From the NCBI RefSeq assembly GCF_003182095.1, contig NZ_QGTJ01000004.1, positions 62,001 to 126,000 of the forward strand: DNA of 64,000 nt, given 5' to 3'. Below, piece after piece: positions 36,318 through 45,271 of the stretch. The notes under the pieces were generated by a model. It searched no databases. It was not told the origin of the DNA and saw only the letters and a program-made list of their open reading frames with translations. Positions within the stretch are counted from its first letter, which is position 1, and the number at the start of each line of letters is the position of its first letter. This stretch comes from Plasticicumulans acidivorans. GTDB taxonomy: Bacteria; Pseudomonadota; Gammaproteobacteria; Competibacterales; Competibacteraceae. The position numbers and the translations under genes are program-made.

Positions 36318-36779
36318 TCAGCGCACTGGCTCGACGATCAGGTCGAGGTGTGCCGGCGCGCCGCGGGTCAGCGCCGGATAGACCAGGTGATTGACGAAAT
36401 GCAGCTGGCCGCCGCTGCGGATGCCGGCGCGCACCGAATAATGATGGCGCGGGTCGATGCGCGCCGGGTCGGTGGCCAGCTCGAAGACGAACGGCGGTTT
36501 GCCGAGCTCGCTGTAGCGGCGTTCGGCGAGCACGGCGGCCGGTGCATCGGCGCGGGTGTCGTCGACCAGCTGCACCTGCAGTTCGGCATCGGGCGGCAGG
36601 GCGACGCGCTGCAGGTAGCTGACGCTGCCGGTGACGACGCCGGGGCGGGCTTCGCGGTAGGCGGTCAGCAGCGGGCGCAGCGCGGGGCCGCCGGGTTTGG
36701 CGTCTGGTGTGCCGGCGCAGGCGGCAAGCAGCAGGGCCAGGCCGAAAGCGGCAGCGCAGCGCAGCGGGACAGCGGACAT
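36318..36779 (-). CDS. YbaY/YscW-type lipoprotein
   Basis: A 153-residue protein with a lipoprotein signal (AFGLALLLAACAG, lipobox LLAAC, Cys ~21). A single ~110-residue beta-sandwich domain follows (GSVSYLQRVALPPDAELQVQ, FELATDPARIDPRHHYSVRA), characteristic of YbaY-like proteins. It is probably anchored in the outer or inner membrane and faces the periplasm; its function is unknown. It sits 19 bases after the acyltransferase gene upstream and is probably cotranscribed with it. Confidence 0.8.
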   Translation of the reverse strand: MSAVPLRCAAAFGLALLLAACAGTPDAKPGGPALRPLLTAYREARPGVVTGSVSYLQRVALPPDAELQVQLVDDTRADAPAAVLAERRYSELGKPPFVFELATDPARIDPRHHYSVRAGIRSGGQLHFVNHLVYPALTRGAPAHLDLIVEPVR

Positions 36780-36798
36780 CGGGGCATCTCCGGTCGGA

Positions 36799-37770
36799 TC
36801 AGTCGCGTTTTTCCAGCAGGTTCTTGTAGAGCTTGCGCTGGCCGGGCGGGCGCGTCTTGAACAGGCGCAGCGTCCACATGTACTGCGCCGGGTCCGGGCG
36901 GATCAGCGCTTCGACGGCGGCGTTCATCGTGCACGCATCGAGGGCATCGTCGCCGCTCGGAAAATCGGCGAGCGGCCGGTAGTAATAGCAGTCGTAGACG
37001 CCGTCGGCGGCGTTCCAGCGCGTGACCGCGGGGATCACCACCGCCTTGCCGAGCCGGCTGAGGCGGCCGAGCGTGGTCAGCGTCGCCTTCGGCTCGGCGA
37101 AGAAGGGCACGAACACCGCGCTCTGCGGGCCGAGATCCTCGTCGGCGAGGTAGACCAGGATCTGACCGTCGCGAAAACCGCGCACCACCGGGCGGATGCC
37201 TTCCTCGCGTTCGAACACGGTGCCGCGAAAGCGCGTGCGGGCGCGGGCGATCAGCCAGTCGATGACCGGATTCTCCAGCGCCTTGTACGGGCCGAGCGCC
37301 CGGTAACTGACGCCGAAAGCGCAGATGCCCATGTCCAGCGCCAGCGCGTGTGCGACCAGCACGATGACGCGCTGCCCCCGGGCCTGCGCCGCGGCGATGT
37401 GCTCTTCGCCGTGGCTGCGCACCGCGGCGAGGATTTCTTCGCCGCGGCCGAACCAGAGCAGGCCGTAATCGAGCGTGATGCGCACGGCGAGCGCGAAATG
37501 CGCGTCGATCAGCGCATCGCGCTCGGCGGCGGGCATCTCGGGGAAGCACAGACCGAGGTTGATCTCGGCGATGCGGCGCTGGCGGCGCGCGTGGCGCTGT
37601 ACCAGCGGCGTCGCGGTGGCGGCCAGCCGGTCGCGCCAGCGGCGCGGCGCGCGATACAGCAGCCAGGCGAGGCCGGCGACGATCCAGCTGCCCCAGTGGC
37701 GCGGCGCGAGCCAGGCGCGCTGGAAGCGGGGCAGCCCGGTGGGGGCGGTTTTCGGGGGCGGAGCGGACAT
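36799..37770 (-). CDS. LpxL/HtrB-type lipid A or lysophospholipid acyltransferase
   Basis: A 323-residue membrane-associated acyltransferase. It has an N-terminal hydrophobic anchor (WIVAGLAWLLYRAP) and the HX4D catalytic motif in VLVAHALALDMG, with the downstream conserved stretches RARTRFRGTVFEREEGIRP and FFAEPKATLTTLGRLSRLG. It should transfer a fatty acyl chain to the lipid A precursor or a related lipid at the inner membrane. The ATG at 37770 gives a sensible N-terminus; an 11-codon extension was discarded. Confidence 0.85.
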   Translation of the reverse strand: MSAPPPKTAPTGLPRFQRAWLAPRHWGSWIVAGLAWLLYRAPRRWRDRLAATATPLVQRHARRQRRIAEINLGLCFPEMPAAERDALIDAHFALAVRITLDYGLLWFGRGEEILAAVRSHGEEHIAAAQARGQRVIVLVAHALALDMGICAFGVSYRALGPYKALENPVIDWLIARARTRFRGTVFEREEGIRPVVRGFRDGQILVYLADEDLGPQSAVFVPFFAEPKATLTTLGRLSRLGKAVVIPAVTRWNAADGVYDCYYYRPLADFPSGDDALDACTMNAAVEALIRPDPAQYMWTLRLFKTRPPGQRKLYKNLLEKRD

Positions 37771-37894
37771 GGCGGCGCAGTCTAGCGCAAAGCCATGCTG
37801 CACCTTGCAGAATGCCGCGCGACGGCTTGACTTCGGGTAATGACTTCGCAGGGGCTATCCCTTACCCTGCCGCCTATTTGCGCGAACCCCACCC

Positions 37895-38827
37895 ATGACC
37901 GAGCGCCTCCGCATCGCAACCCGCAAAAGCCCCCTGGCCCTGTGGCAGGCCGAACACGTCGCCGAGCGCCTGCGCGCGGCGCATCCGGGGCTGGAGGTCG
38001 AGCTGGTCGGCCTCAGCACGCAGGGTGATCGCATCCTCGATGCGCCGCTGGCCAAAGTCGGCGGCAAGGGCCTGTTCGTCAAGGAGCTCGAACTGGCGAT
38101 GATCGACGGGCGGGCCGATATCGCCGTGCACTCGATGAAGGACGTGCCGGTCGACTTCCCCGACGGCCTGTGCCTGCCGGTGATCCTCGAACGCGAGGAC
38201 CCGCACGATGCCTTCGTCAGTACCCGCTACGCCCATCCCTCAGAGCTGCCGCCCGGCGCCCGCGTCGGCACTTCCAGCCTGCGCCGCCAGTGCCAGCTCG
38301 CCGCGCGTTATCCGCATCTGCTCATCGGCAGTCTGCGCGGCAACGTCAATTCGCGGCTGGCGAAGCTCGACAGCGGTGAGTTCGACGCGGTGATCCTTGC
38401 CGCCGCCGGCCTCAAGCGGCTCGGCTTTGCTGCGCGCATCCGCTGCGTGCTGAGCCCGGAAGAAAGCCTGCCGGCGATCGGTCAGGGCGCGATCGGCATC
38501 GAATGCCGCAGCGGCGATACCCGCGTGCGGGCGCTGATCGATGTCCTCGACGACGCCGCGACGCATACCCGGCTGCGCGCCGAACGGGCGCTGAACACCC
38601 GCCTGCAGGGGGGCTGCCAGGTGCCGATCGGCGGCCACGCGATCCTCGACGGTGATGCCCTGTGGCTGCGCGGCCTGGTCGGCGAGCCGGACGGCAGCCG
38701 CGTCATCTGCGGCGAGCGGCGCGGTGCCGCCAGCGAGGCCGAGGCGCTCGGCGTGCAGCTGGCCGAGGAGCTGCTGGCACGCGGTGCGGACGCGATTCTC
38801 GCCCGCGTTTTCGGCAACCGGAACTGA
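37895..38827 (+). CDS. hemC: porphobilinogen deaminase
   Basis: A 310-residue hydroxymethylbilane synthase that polymerises four porphobilinogen molecules on a dipyrromethane cofactor. It has [25 protein letters not shown]-like [32 protein letters not shown] and the cofactor-attachment Cys in [13 protein letters not shown] (~245). It is the first gene of hemC-hemDX-hemY, which together form a tetrapyrrole operon ending at the terminator at 42174. The ATG at 37895 is the family start. Confidence 0.97.
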   Translation: MTERLRIATRKSPLALWQAEHVAERLRAAHPGLEVELVGLSTQGDRILDAPLAKVGGKGLFVKELELAMIDGRADIAVHSMKDVPVDFPDGLCLPVILEREDPHDAFVSTRYAHPSELPPGARVGTSSLRRQCQLAARYPHLLIGSLRGNVNSRLAKLDSGEFDAVILAAAGLKRLGFAARIRCVLSPEESLPAIGQGAIGIECRSGDTRVRALIDVLDDAATHTRLRAERALNTRLQGGCQVPIGGHAILDGDALWLRGLVGEPDGSRVICGERRGAASEAEALGVQLAEELLARGADAILARVFGNRN

Positions 38828-38835
38828 GGCGCGCA

Positions 38836-40914
38836 ATGGCCGGACCGCTGGCAGGACTGCACATTCTGGTGACCCGCCCCGAGGCGCAGGCCGAGGGACT
38901 GGTCGCCGCGATCGAGGCCGAAGACGGCATCGCGCTGCGCTTCCCGACGCTGGCGATCCTGCCGCCGCGTTCGCCTGAGCGCCTCGAAGAAGCGCTCGCC
39001 GCGCTGCCCGGCTGCGAGCTGGCGATCTTCACCAGCGCCAATGCCGTGTACGGCATCGCCGATCCGCTGGCCGCGCTCGGCGGCTGGCCGCAGGGGGTGC
39101 GGGTGGTGGCGGTCGGTGCGGCGACGGCGCGGGCGCTGCAGAGCATCGGTGTACCGGTCGACCTGCAGCCGCCGGCCGACGACGAACGCAGCGAGGCGCT
39201 GCTCGGCCTGCCGGCGCTGCAGGACGTCGACGATCAGCAGATCCTGATCGTGCACGGCGAAGGCGGCCGTGAACTGCTCGCCGAGACGCTCACCGAGCGC
39301 GGTGCGCGGGTGATGCTGGCCGAGAGCTATCGCCGTGCGCTGCCGCCGGATGCCCACCTCGCCCCGGTGCGGGCGCGGCTCGAAGCCGGGCAGATCGATG
39401 TCATCACCACCACCAGCAACGCCAGTCTGACGAATCTCTTTGAACTGCTCGGCAAGGCGGGGCGAGAATCCCTGCTCTCGACCCGGCTGCTCGTGGTCAG
39501 CCCGCGAGGCGCCGAGCTGGCCGTCAAACTCGGTTTTCATCATCCCCCCATCATCGCTACGGGGGCGGCCGACGCTGCAGTCGTCGCGGCGCTCGTCGAG
39601 TGGCGCGCCGGCGCCGCGGCCGATACTCCAAACCGCACCAGAGGACCCGTCATGACGGATAAGACGCGCGATCAAGCCCAACCCGACAAGGAACCGCCGA
39701 AGCAGCCGCCGGCGCCCGCGGCAAAGAAGCCGGCGGCACCGGCTGCCCCGCCGCCGGCCAAGCCGGCCGCGGGTGGTGGCGGAGCGCTCGGCGGGCTGGC
39801 GCTGCTGGTGGCGCTGGCGGCGGCCGGCGGCGCGGGCTTCCTCGGTTACCAGTGGTACCAGGGGCGCGCGGCGCAGCAGCAGCAGGTCGCCGACATCGAC
39901 GCGCGCATCGCCGCGGCTCTGCAGAAGGGCGCGGCCGACACCTCGTCGGCGGTCGCCAAGCTGCAGTCGGAACTCGATGCCGCGCGCAGCGAGCTGGCGG
40001 CGCAGGCGCAGCGCGCTGCGGACGCCCAGGCCGGCAAGCTCAAGGACATGGGAGACAAGGTCGAAGGTCTGGTGCTCGGTCAGCGCGGCCTGCTGGCCGA
40101 GGTCGAAGCGGCGAAGACGGCGGCGGCGAAGGGCGATCTCAATGCGCTGACGCTCTCCGAAGTCAGCTACCTGCTGCGCGTGGCCGACCACAAGCTGCAT
40201 TTCGAGGCCGACCCCGCCGGCGCGCTGGAGGCGTTGCAGGTGGCCGAGCAGCGGCTGGCCGCGGCCAATGAGCTGGCTTTTGCCGGCGTGCAGAAGATGC
40301 TCGCCGAGAACATCGCCACGGTGCGCGGCGTCAAGCTGCCGGACTACGCCGGCATCGCGCACCGCATCATCGAGCTGGAAGGCCGCGTCGACGTGCTCGC
40401 CGTCAAGCCCGACATCCAGGTCGAAAACCTCAAGGCCCGCGTCAAGCCGCAGCTCGACAGCGCCGTGCCGGAGGGCGAGGCGCCGTGGTACGAGCGCATG
40501 GCCGAGAATGCCTGGAATCAGGTCAAGGACATCGTCGTCATCCGCCACGAGCGCACTCACACGCAGCCGCTGATGACGCCGAAGGAATCCTTCTTCCTGC
40601 ATCAGAACCTGCGCCTGAACCTCGAAGCGATGCGCCTGGCGCTGCTGCGTGACGATGCCGTCGCCTACCAGGAATCGGCGCAGCTGGTGGTTGCCTGGCT
40701 CGGCCAGTACTTCGATCAGTCCGACGCCGACGTGCAGCAGCTGACCAAGGACGTGCAGGCGCTCGCCGCGGTGCAGCTCAAGCCCTACGTGCCGGACATC
40801 CACGGCACGGTGAAGGCCTTCGGCGAGATCCTTTCGCGGCGTCAGCCGGTGCGCTCGGCCACCGTCACTGACGAGCAGCGCGCCGGCGCCGTCACCGGGG
40901 AGGCTTCGCAGTGA
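38836..40914 (+). CDS. hemDX: fused uroporphyrinogen-III synthase HemD / membrane protein HemX
   Basis: A 692-residue fusion read without any stop. Residues ~1-265 are HemD (LHILVTRPEAQAEGLVAAI, IFTSANAVYGIA, ITTTSNASLTNLFELLG, PPIIATGAADAAVVAAL), which cyclises hydroxymethylbilane to uroporphyrinogen III. After a Pro/Ala/Lys-rich linker (~275-310) comes HemX: a membrane segment (GGLALLVALAAAGGAGFLGY), a coiled coil (~345-400) and the conserved domain LNALTLSEVSYLLRVADHKL. Met273 (39652) is preceded by AGAGGA, so a separate HemX could also be started internally. It ends by ATGA overlap with hemY. HemX-hemY products are membrane-linked proteins thought to organise haem synthesis. Confidence 0.92.
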   Translation: MAGPLAGLHILVTRPEAQAEGLVAAIEAEDGIALRFPTLAILPPRSPERLEEALAALPGCELAIFTSANAVYGIADPLAALGGWPQGVRVVAVGAATARALQSIGVPVDLQPPADDERSEALLGLPALQDVDDQQILIVHGEGGRELLAETLTERGARVMLAESYRRALPPDAHLAPVRARLEAGQIDVITTTSNASLTNLFELLGKAGRESLLSTRLLVVSPRGAELAVKLGFHHPPIIATGAADAAVVAALVEWRAGAAADTPNRTRGPVMTDKTRDQAQPDKEPPKQPPAPAAKKPAAPAAPPPAKPAAGGGGALGGLALLVALAAAGGAGFLGYQWYQGRAAQQQQVADIDARIAAALQKGAADTSSAVAKLQSELDAARSELAAQAQRAADAQAGKLKDMGDKVEGLVLGQRGLLAEVEAAKTAAAKGDLNALTLSEVSYLLRVADHKLHFEADPAGALEALQVAEQRLAAANELAFAGVQKMLAENIATVRGVKLPDYAGIAHRIIELEGRVDVLAVKPDIQVENLKARVKPQLDSAVPEGEAPWYERMAENAWNQVKDIVVIRHERTHTQPLMTPKESFFLHQNLRLNLEAMRLALLRDDAVAYQESAQLVVAWLGQYFDQSDADVQQLTKDVQALAAVQLKPYVPDIHGTVKAFGEILSRRQPVRSATVTDEQRAGAVTGEASQ

Positions 40915-42149
40915 AGATCCTGATCGGTCTCGTCGTTGCCCTGTTTTCCGCCGTCGGCCTGGCCTGGCTGGTGCGCCAGGACGCCGGCTACGTGCTGGTC
41001 ACCGTCGGCTCGTGGACGATCGAAACCTCGGTTGCCGCAGCGCTGGTGATCGTCATCCTCGGCTTCTTCGTCGGCTACAAGCTGCTGCGCTACACCGGCC
41101 GCCTGCTGCGCATGCCGCGCACGCTCGGTGAGCTGGGCCGCCGCCGCCGCGAGCGCCGCGCCAGCCGTCTGCTGGCCACCGCCACCAAGTCGCTGGCCGA
41201 AGGCCGACCGGCCGCCGCCGAAGCCGCCTTCCAGAAGGGGCTGGCGCTGAGTACGCACAATCAGGCGCTGTATCTGGTCGGCGCCGCCCGCGCCGCGCAT
41301 CGCCAGGGTGCCAAGGATCGTCGTGACCGCTATCTGGAGCAGGCCGCCAAACTGCCGCGCGACACGGTCGCCGTGGTCGGCATCGCCCGCGCCGAGCTGC
41401 TGCTCGAAGACGATGACGCCGAGCAGGCGGCCAAGGTGCTGCACGACGTGCAGATCCTGGCGCCGAACCAGCCGCGCGTGCTCGAACTGCAGCTCGACAT
41501 CGCCAGCCGCCTCGGCGACTGGGAACACGCGCTGCGCCTGCTGCCGCAGCTGCGCAAGCGCAAGCTGCTCGACGATGACGGTTTCCGCGACGCCCAGCTG
41601 CAGGTGCACCGCGAGCGTCTGGCCGCCTGTGCGCGTCAGGGCAAACTGGCCGATCTGCAGCGGCTGTGGGGCGAGGTGCCGAAGGCGCTGCGCAGCGACG
41701 AGTCGCTGCTGATCGACTACGTCGGCCAGCTGCGCGAGCTCGATGCCGCCGAGCCGGCCGAGGCACTGCTCAAGCAGGCCATCGGCCAGCACTGGAGCAA
41801 CGCGCTGTGCGTCGCCTACGGCCAGCTCGCGCGCGGCGATGCCAACGCCCAGCTGGCGAGCGCCGAAAGCTGGCTGGCGGCGCAGAAGGACAATCCCTAC
41901 CTGCTGCTGACGCTCGGCCGTCTGGCGGTGCGTGCGCGCAAGGCGGACAAGGCCCGCGGCTATCTGGAGCAGAGCCTGAAGCTGATGCCGATGGGCGATA
42001 CCTATCAGGTGCTCGGCGAGCTGCTCGAAGGCGCCAACGACGCCAGTGCCGCGATTGCCTGCTACCGCGCCGGCCTGCACCTGCTGAGCGGCCACGAGAC
42101 CGTCAAGGAAGGTGTCGCACTGCCGGCGGAGAAGGCGCTCAGCGCCTGA
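40911..42149 (+). CDS. hemY: HemY, membrane-anchored TPR protein of the haem operon
   Basis: A 412-residue protein with two N-terminal membrane segments (LIGLVVALFSAVGLAWLV; SVAAALVIVILGFFVGYKL), then the HemY-type loop RLLRMPRTLGELGRRRRERR and tetratricopeptide-like helices to the end. This is the proteobacterial HemY of the hemCDXY operon, unrelated to the Bacillus protoporphyrinogen oxidase of the same name. It probably scaffolds late haem-synthesis steps at the inner membrane. It is coupled to hemDX by a 4-base overlap and followed by a strong terminator. Confidence 0.92.
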   Translation: MKILIGLVVALFSAVGLAWLVRQDAGYVLVTVGSWTIETSVAAALVIVILGFFVGYKLLRYTGRLLRMPRTLGELGRRRRERRASRLLATATKSLAEGRPAAAEAAFQKGLALSTHNQALYLVGAARAAHRQGAKDRRDRYLEQAAKLPRDTVAVVGIARAELLLEDDDAEQAAKVLHDVQILAPNQPRVLELQLDIASRLGDWEHALRLLPQLRKRKLLDDDGFRDAQLQVHRERLAACARQGKLADLQRLWGEVPKALRSDESLLIDYVGQLRELDAAEPAEALLKQAIGQHWSNALCVAYGQLARGDANAQLASAESWLAAQKDNPYLLLTLGRLAVRARKADKARGYLEQSLKLMPMGDTYQVLGELLEGANDASAAIACYRAGLHLLSGHETVKEGVALPAEKALSA

Positions 42150-42173
42150 GCGCTGACACCGCACGTATCATCA

Positions 42174-42201
42174 GGCCGGGCTCGCTGCCCGGCCTTTTTT
42201 A
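42174..42201 (+). terminator. rho-independent terminator after hemY
   Basis: AGGCCGGGC pairs perfectly with GCCCGGCCT across loop TCGCT and is followed by a run of T (TTTTTT). It lies 25 bases after the hemY stop, and the opposing protease gene ends at 42224, so it may serve both directions. Confidence 0.93.
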
Positions 42202-42223
42202 TGGTCTTTCTGCGGTGGTGCGG

Positions 42224-43606
42224 TCAGCGCAGCATCAGGAACAGCGAACCGTTGCCGCGCACGATCTGCAGCAGCAGCGAGCGGGCGCCGTCGGTGGCGG
42301 TGCGCAGGCTGTCGAGGTCGCCGACCGGCTGGCGGTTGACGGCGACGATCACATCGCCCGGGCGCAGGCCGCCGCGTGCCGCCGCCGAGCCGGCGTCGAC
42401 TCCGGCCACCAGCACGCCGTCGATTTCCCCGGCCAGCGGATGATTGGCGGGCAGTTCGGTGAAGCTCGCGCCGTCGAGGCGGCGGTTCAATGCCCCGCCC
42501 GGCAGGGCGCTGCGGCTGCCGCCCTGGTTATCGCCGAGGGTGGCGCTGATCGTCAGCGGTTTGCCGTCGCGGATCAGCTCGACGCGCACCGCGTCACCGG
42601 CGCGCAGTACGCCGATGTTGTTGCGCAGCGAGGACGAGTCGCGCACCGGACGGTCGTTGATCGCAGTGATGACATCACCCTGGCGGATGCCGGCGCGCTC
42701 GGCCGCCGAGCGCGGGCTGACCTGGGCGACGACGGCGCCGCCGCTGCGCTCCAGCGCGAAGGCCTGTGCCAGTTCCGGCGTCAGGTCCTGGGTGGAGACG
42801 CCGAGCAGGCCGCGGCGGATCGCGCCGTAGCGCACCAGCTGCTCCATCAGCTGGTGGGCCATGTTGCTGGGGATCGCAAAGCCGATGCCGACGTTGCCGC
42901 CGCTCGGCGCCAGGATCGCGGTGTTGATGCCGACCAGCTCGCCGCGCAGGTTGACCAGCGCGCCGCCGGAATTGCCGGGATTGATCGAGGCGTCGGTCTG
43001 GATGAAGTCCTCGTAGCCCTCGATGCCGAGACCGCTGCGGCCGAGCGCGGAGACGATGCCGGAAGTCACCGTCTGGCCGAGACCGAAGGGATTGCCGATG
43101 GCGACGACGAAGTCACCAACGCGCAGGCGGTCGGAGTCGGCGAGCGGCAGCGCGGTGAGGTTCTTCGCCTCGATCTGGATCACGGCGACGTCGGAATCGG
43201 CATCGGAGCCGATCAGCCTGGCCTGCAGCTGGCGACCGTCGCGCAGCGTGACGCTGATCTTGTCGGCCCCGTCGATGACGTGGTGATTGGTCAGCACGTA
43301 ACCGCGGGCGGCGTCGACGATGACGCCGGAGCCGAGCGACTGCGTGGTGCGCTCGCGCTGGCGCTTGGGGATATTGAAGAAATGGCGGAACACCGGGTCG
43401 TCGAGCAGCGGGTTGCGCTGCACGCGCACGCGGCTTTCGGTGCTGATGTTGACCACCGCCGGCGTGGCTTTTTCGAGCATCGGCGCCAGCGTCGGCAGTT
43501 CCTGACCGTCGACTGCCCACGGCAGCGCCGCCTGCGCCGGTGGCGCCAGCAGGCTGGCGGCGAGCAGGGCGGCGAACAGCGGGGCGAGGCGGGGTGTCGT
43601 CTTCAT
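42224..43606 (-). CDS. DegQ/Do-type periplasmic serine protease
   Basis: A 460-residue HtrA-family protein with a signal peptide (LAPLFAALLAASLLAPPAQA). The trypsin-like domain has the triad His in TNHHVIDGADK, Asp in SDADSDVAVIQ and Ser in INPGNSGGALVNL. Two PDZ domains follow (~260-350, GLLGVSTQDLTPELAQAF; ~370-460, LVAGVDAGSAAARGGLRPGD). It degrades or refolds damaged periplasmic proteins. DegP-like (with a long Q-linker) and MucD-like assignments remain possible; the short loop suggests DegQ/MucD. It is convergent with hemY and lies 31 bases after the cbpA-type gene. Confidence 0.92.
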   Translation of the reverse strand: MKTTPRLAPLFAALLAASLLAPPAQAALPWAVDGQELPTLAPMLEKATPAVVNISTESRVRVQRNPLLDDPVFRHFFNIPKRQRERTTQSLGSGVIVDAARGYVLTNHHVIDGADKISVTLRDGRQLQARLIGSDADSDVAVIQIEAKNLTALPLADSDRLRVGDFVVAIGNPFGLGQTVTSGIVSALGRSGLGIEGYEDFIQTDASINPGNSGGALVNLRGELVGINTAILAPSGGNVGIGFAIPSNMAHQLMEQLVRYGAIRRGLLGVSTQDLTPELAQAFALERSGGAVVAQVSPRSAAERAGIRQGDVITAINDRPVRDSSSLRNNIGVLRAGDAVRVELIRDGKPLTISATLGDNQGGSRSALPGGALNRRLDGASFTELPANHPLAGEIDGVLVAGVDAGSAAARGGLRPGDVIVAVNRQPVGDLDSLRTATDGARSLLLQIVRGNGSLFLMLR

Positions 43607-43637
43607 CGGCGGCTCCGGTCAGCGGGGGCGGGCGGGC

Positions 43638-44600
43638 TCAGCCGAGCCCGGCGCGCGGATCGAAGGGCAGTGTATCGGCCATTTTCTGGAACAGCTCGCG
43701 GGCAGCCGGTGTGTCCGCCGGCGGATTGACGATCTTCAGGCGCACGAACTGGTCGCCGGCCGGTTTGCCCGGCAGACCGCGACCGCGCAGCCGCAGCTTC
43801 TGCCCGCTCTGCGCACCGGCGGGCACGGCGAGCGTGACCCGGCCGCCGAGCGTCGGCACCTCGACCTTGGCACCGAGGGCGGCTTCCCACGGTGCGAGCG
43901 GCAGTTCGAGCGTCAGGTCGCGGCCGTCGACCTGGTACAGCGGGTGCGGCCGGTAGGCCACTTCCAGGTACAGGTCTCCAGCCGTGGCACCGTTGCTGCC
44001 GGGCGTACCCTGGCCGGCGAGGCGGATCTTCTGCCCCGGCGCGATGCCGGCCGGAATGCGCACGTTGAGCGTGCGCCGTTCGCTGCCGTTGTCGACGCTG
44101 AGCGCGCGGTTGCCGCCGGCGAAGGCTTCTTCCAGCGTGATCTCCAGCGGACGGGTGACATCCTCGCCGTGGCGGGCGTGGCTGTGGCGGCCGCGGGCGT
44201 GCTGCTGCGCGCGCTCGCCGAAGCCGGCAAAGCCGCCCTCGCCGAACAGACTGCTGAAGAACTCGCTGAAATCGGTCTGCGAGAAGCCTTCGGCCGGGTT
44301 CGGGCCGCGATGGCTGCGGGCGTGGGCGCCGGTGTGCGGCTGCCACTGCCAGCCGGGCGGCGGACGGAATTCGTCGCCGGCACGGTAGTCGTGGCCGAAC
44401 TGGTCGTAGGCCCGGCGCTTTTCGGCGTCGTGCAGCACCTCATAGGCTTCCGACACCGCCTTGAAGCGCTCTTCGGCATCCCGCTCCTTGCTGACGTCGG
44501 GATGGTACTTGTGCGCCAGGCGGCGATAAGCCTTTTTGATTTCGTCCGCGGTGGCCGTGCGCGACACGCCGAGGACTTCGTAGTAATCCTTGAATTCCAT
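43638..44600 (-). CDS. cbpA: CbpA-type DnaJ-domain co-chaperone
   Basis: A 320-residue class B J-protein. The J-domain is at ~1-70 ([34 protein letters not shown] with the HPD motif), followed by a Gly/Phe-poor linker with a His-rich stretch ([11 protein letters not shown]). The two C-terminal beta domains contain [20 protein letters not shown] and [12 protein letters not shown]. No zinc-finger cysteines are present, which separates it from DnaJ. It stimulates DnaK ATPase. It lies just downstream of hsp20 and is probably part of the same heat-shock transcript, with a hairpin in between. Confidence 0.92.
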   Translation of the reverse strand: MEFKDYYEVLGVSRTATADEIKKAYRRLAHKYHPDVSKERDAEERFKAVSEAYEVLHDAEKRRAYDQFGHDYRAGDEFRPPPGWQWQPHTGAHARSHRGPNPAEGFSQTDFSEFFSSLFGEGGFAGFGERAQQHARGRHSHARHGEDVTRPLEITLEEAFAGGNRALSVDNGSERRTLNVRIPAGIAPGQKIRLAGQGTPGSNGATAGDLYLEVAYRPHPLYQVDGRDLTLELPLAPWEAALGAKVEVPTLGGRVTLAVPAGAQSGQKLRLRGRGLPGKPAGDQFVRLKIVNPPADTPAARELFQKMADTLPFDPRAGLG

Positions 44601-44625
44601 CGCCTGAGGTCCGATTCCGGAAACA

Positions 44626-44652
44626 GGACGGCGGCCTGTGTGGCCGCCGTCC
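44626..44652 (-). terminator. attenuator-like hairpin between hsp20 and cbpA
   Basis: GGACGGCGGCC and its exact complement form an 11-bp stem with a 5-base loop in the 60-bp gap. On the transcribed (minus) strand it is followed by TGTTTCC, only a weak U-rich tail. It probably reduces read-through from hsp20 into cbpA, making less co-chaperone than small heat-shock protein. Confidence 0.65.
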
Positions 44653-44660
44653 CCGAGAGC

Positions 44661-45110
44661 TTACCGGGTTTCGACCGTGATCTTGCGGGGCGCTGCGCGC
44701 TCCTGCTTCGGAATCACGATTTCCAGTACGCCGTGCTGGCCGTGCGCGCTGATGCGGCTGGCATCGGCGGTGTCGGGCAGGCCGAAGCGGCGGTAGAAGG
44801 TGCCGCGCGCGCGTTCGACGCGCTTGTAGCCCTCACCGGCTTCCTTCTGCTCGGACATGCGCTGGCCCTTGAGCGTCAGTACGCCGTTCTCCATCGTGAT
44901 GTCGATGTTCTGCGGATCGACGCCGGGGATGTCGGCATGGATGACGAAGCGGTCGGCTTCTTCTTTGATGTCGACCGCCGGCACCCAGTCGCAGGTGGCG
45001 ACGCTGGAGCTGTCATCGCTGGCGCCACCGAGGCGCGGGTCGAGCAAACGTTCGAGTTCTTTCTGCATTTGGTTGAAACGGTTCCACGGATCGTAGCGGG
45101 TGATGCTCAT
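44661..45110 (-). CDS. Hsp20/alpha-crystallin small heat-shock protein
   Basis: A 149-residue holdase. The N-terminal arm contains MSITRYDPWNRFNQMQKELE. The alpha-crystallin domain (~45-145) runs from WVPAVDIKEEADRFVIHADI to GTFYRRFGLPDTAD and HGVLEIVIPKQE, with the I-x-I-like IVI motif near the C-terminus. It binds unfolding proteins without ATP and passes them to DnaK. The start at 45110 is chosen because ATGGAGGA five codons earlier is its ribosome binding site. A sigma32-type promoter at 45167-45194 precedes it. Confidence 0.95.
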   Translation of the reverse strand: MSITRYDPWNRFNQMQKELERLLDPRLGGASDDSSSVATCDWVPAVDIKEEADRFVIHADIPGVDPQNIDITMENGVLTLKGQRMSEQKEAGEGYKRVERARGTFYRRFGLPDTADASRISAHGQHGVLEIVIPKQERAAPRKITVETR

Positions 45111-45166
45111 GGTCGGTTCCTCCATCGGGTTGTGGCCGGCGGCGCTTGCTGTCGCCGTTGTCCGCT

Positions 45167-45194
45167 AGATAGGGGTGGCCGCTGCCGTTTCAAG
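45167..45194 (-). promoter_or_regulatory. sigma32-type heat-shock promoter of hsp20
   Basis: On the minus strand, CTTGAA (45194-45189) and CCCCTATCT (45175-45167) are separated by 13 bases. This is close to the RpoH consensus CTTGAA-N13..15-CCCCATNT. It lies about 57 bases upstream of the hsp20 start. A 10-bp inverted repeat CCGCTAGATA (45162-45171) / TATCTAGCGG (45229-45238) brackets it. Confidence 0.75.
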
Positions 45195-45271
45195 GGCCTG
45201 CAGGCTGGTTCTGCTGCCGCGGATGGGGTATCTAGCGGCCTCCCGTCCGCCCCGTTCAAAAGGAATCGCCG

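Noticed and set aside
41666-43729. Plus-strand frame of nearly 700 codons across hemY and the protease gene
   Set aside because: It crosses the strong terminator at 42174 and is out of frame with hemY, then antisense to the DegQ-type gene.
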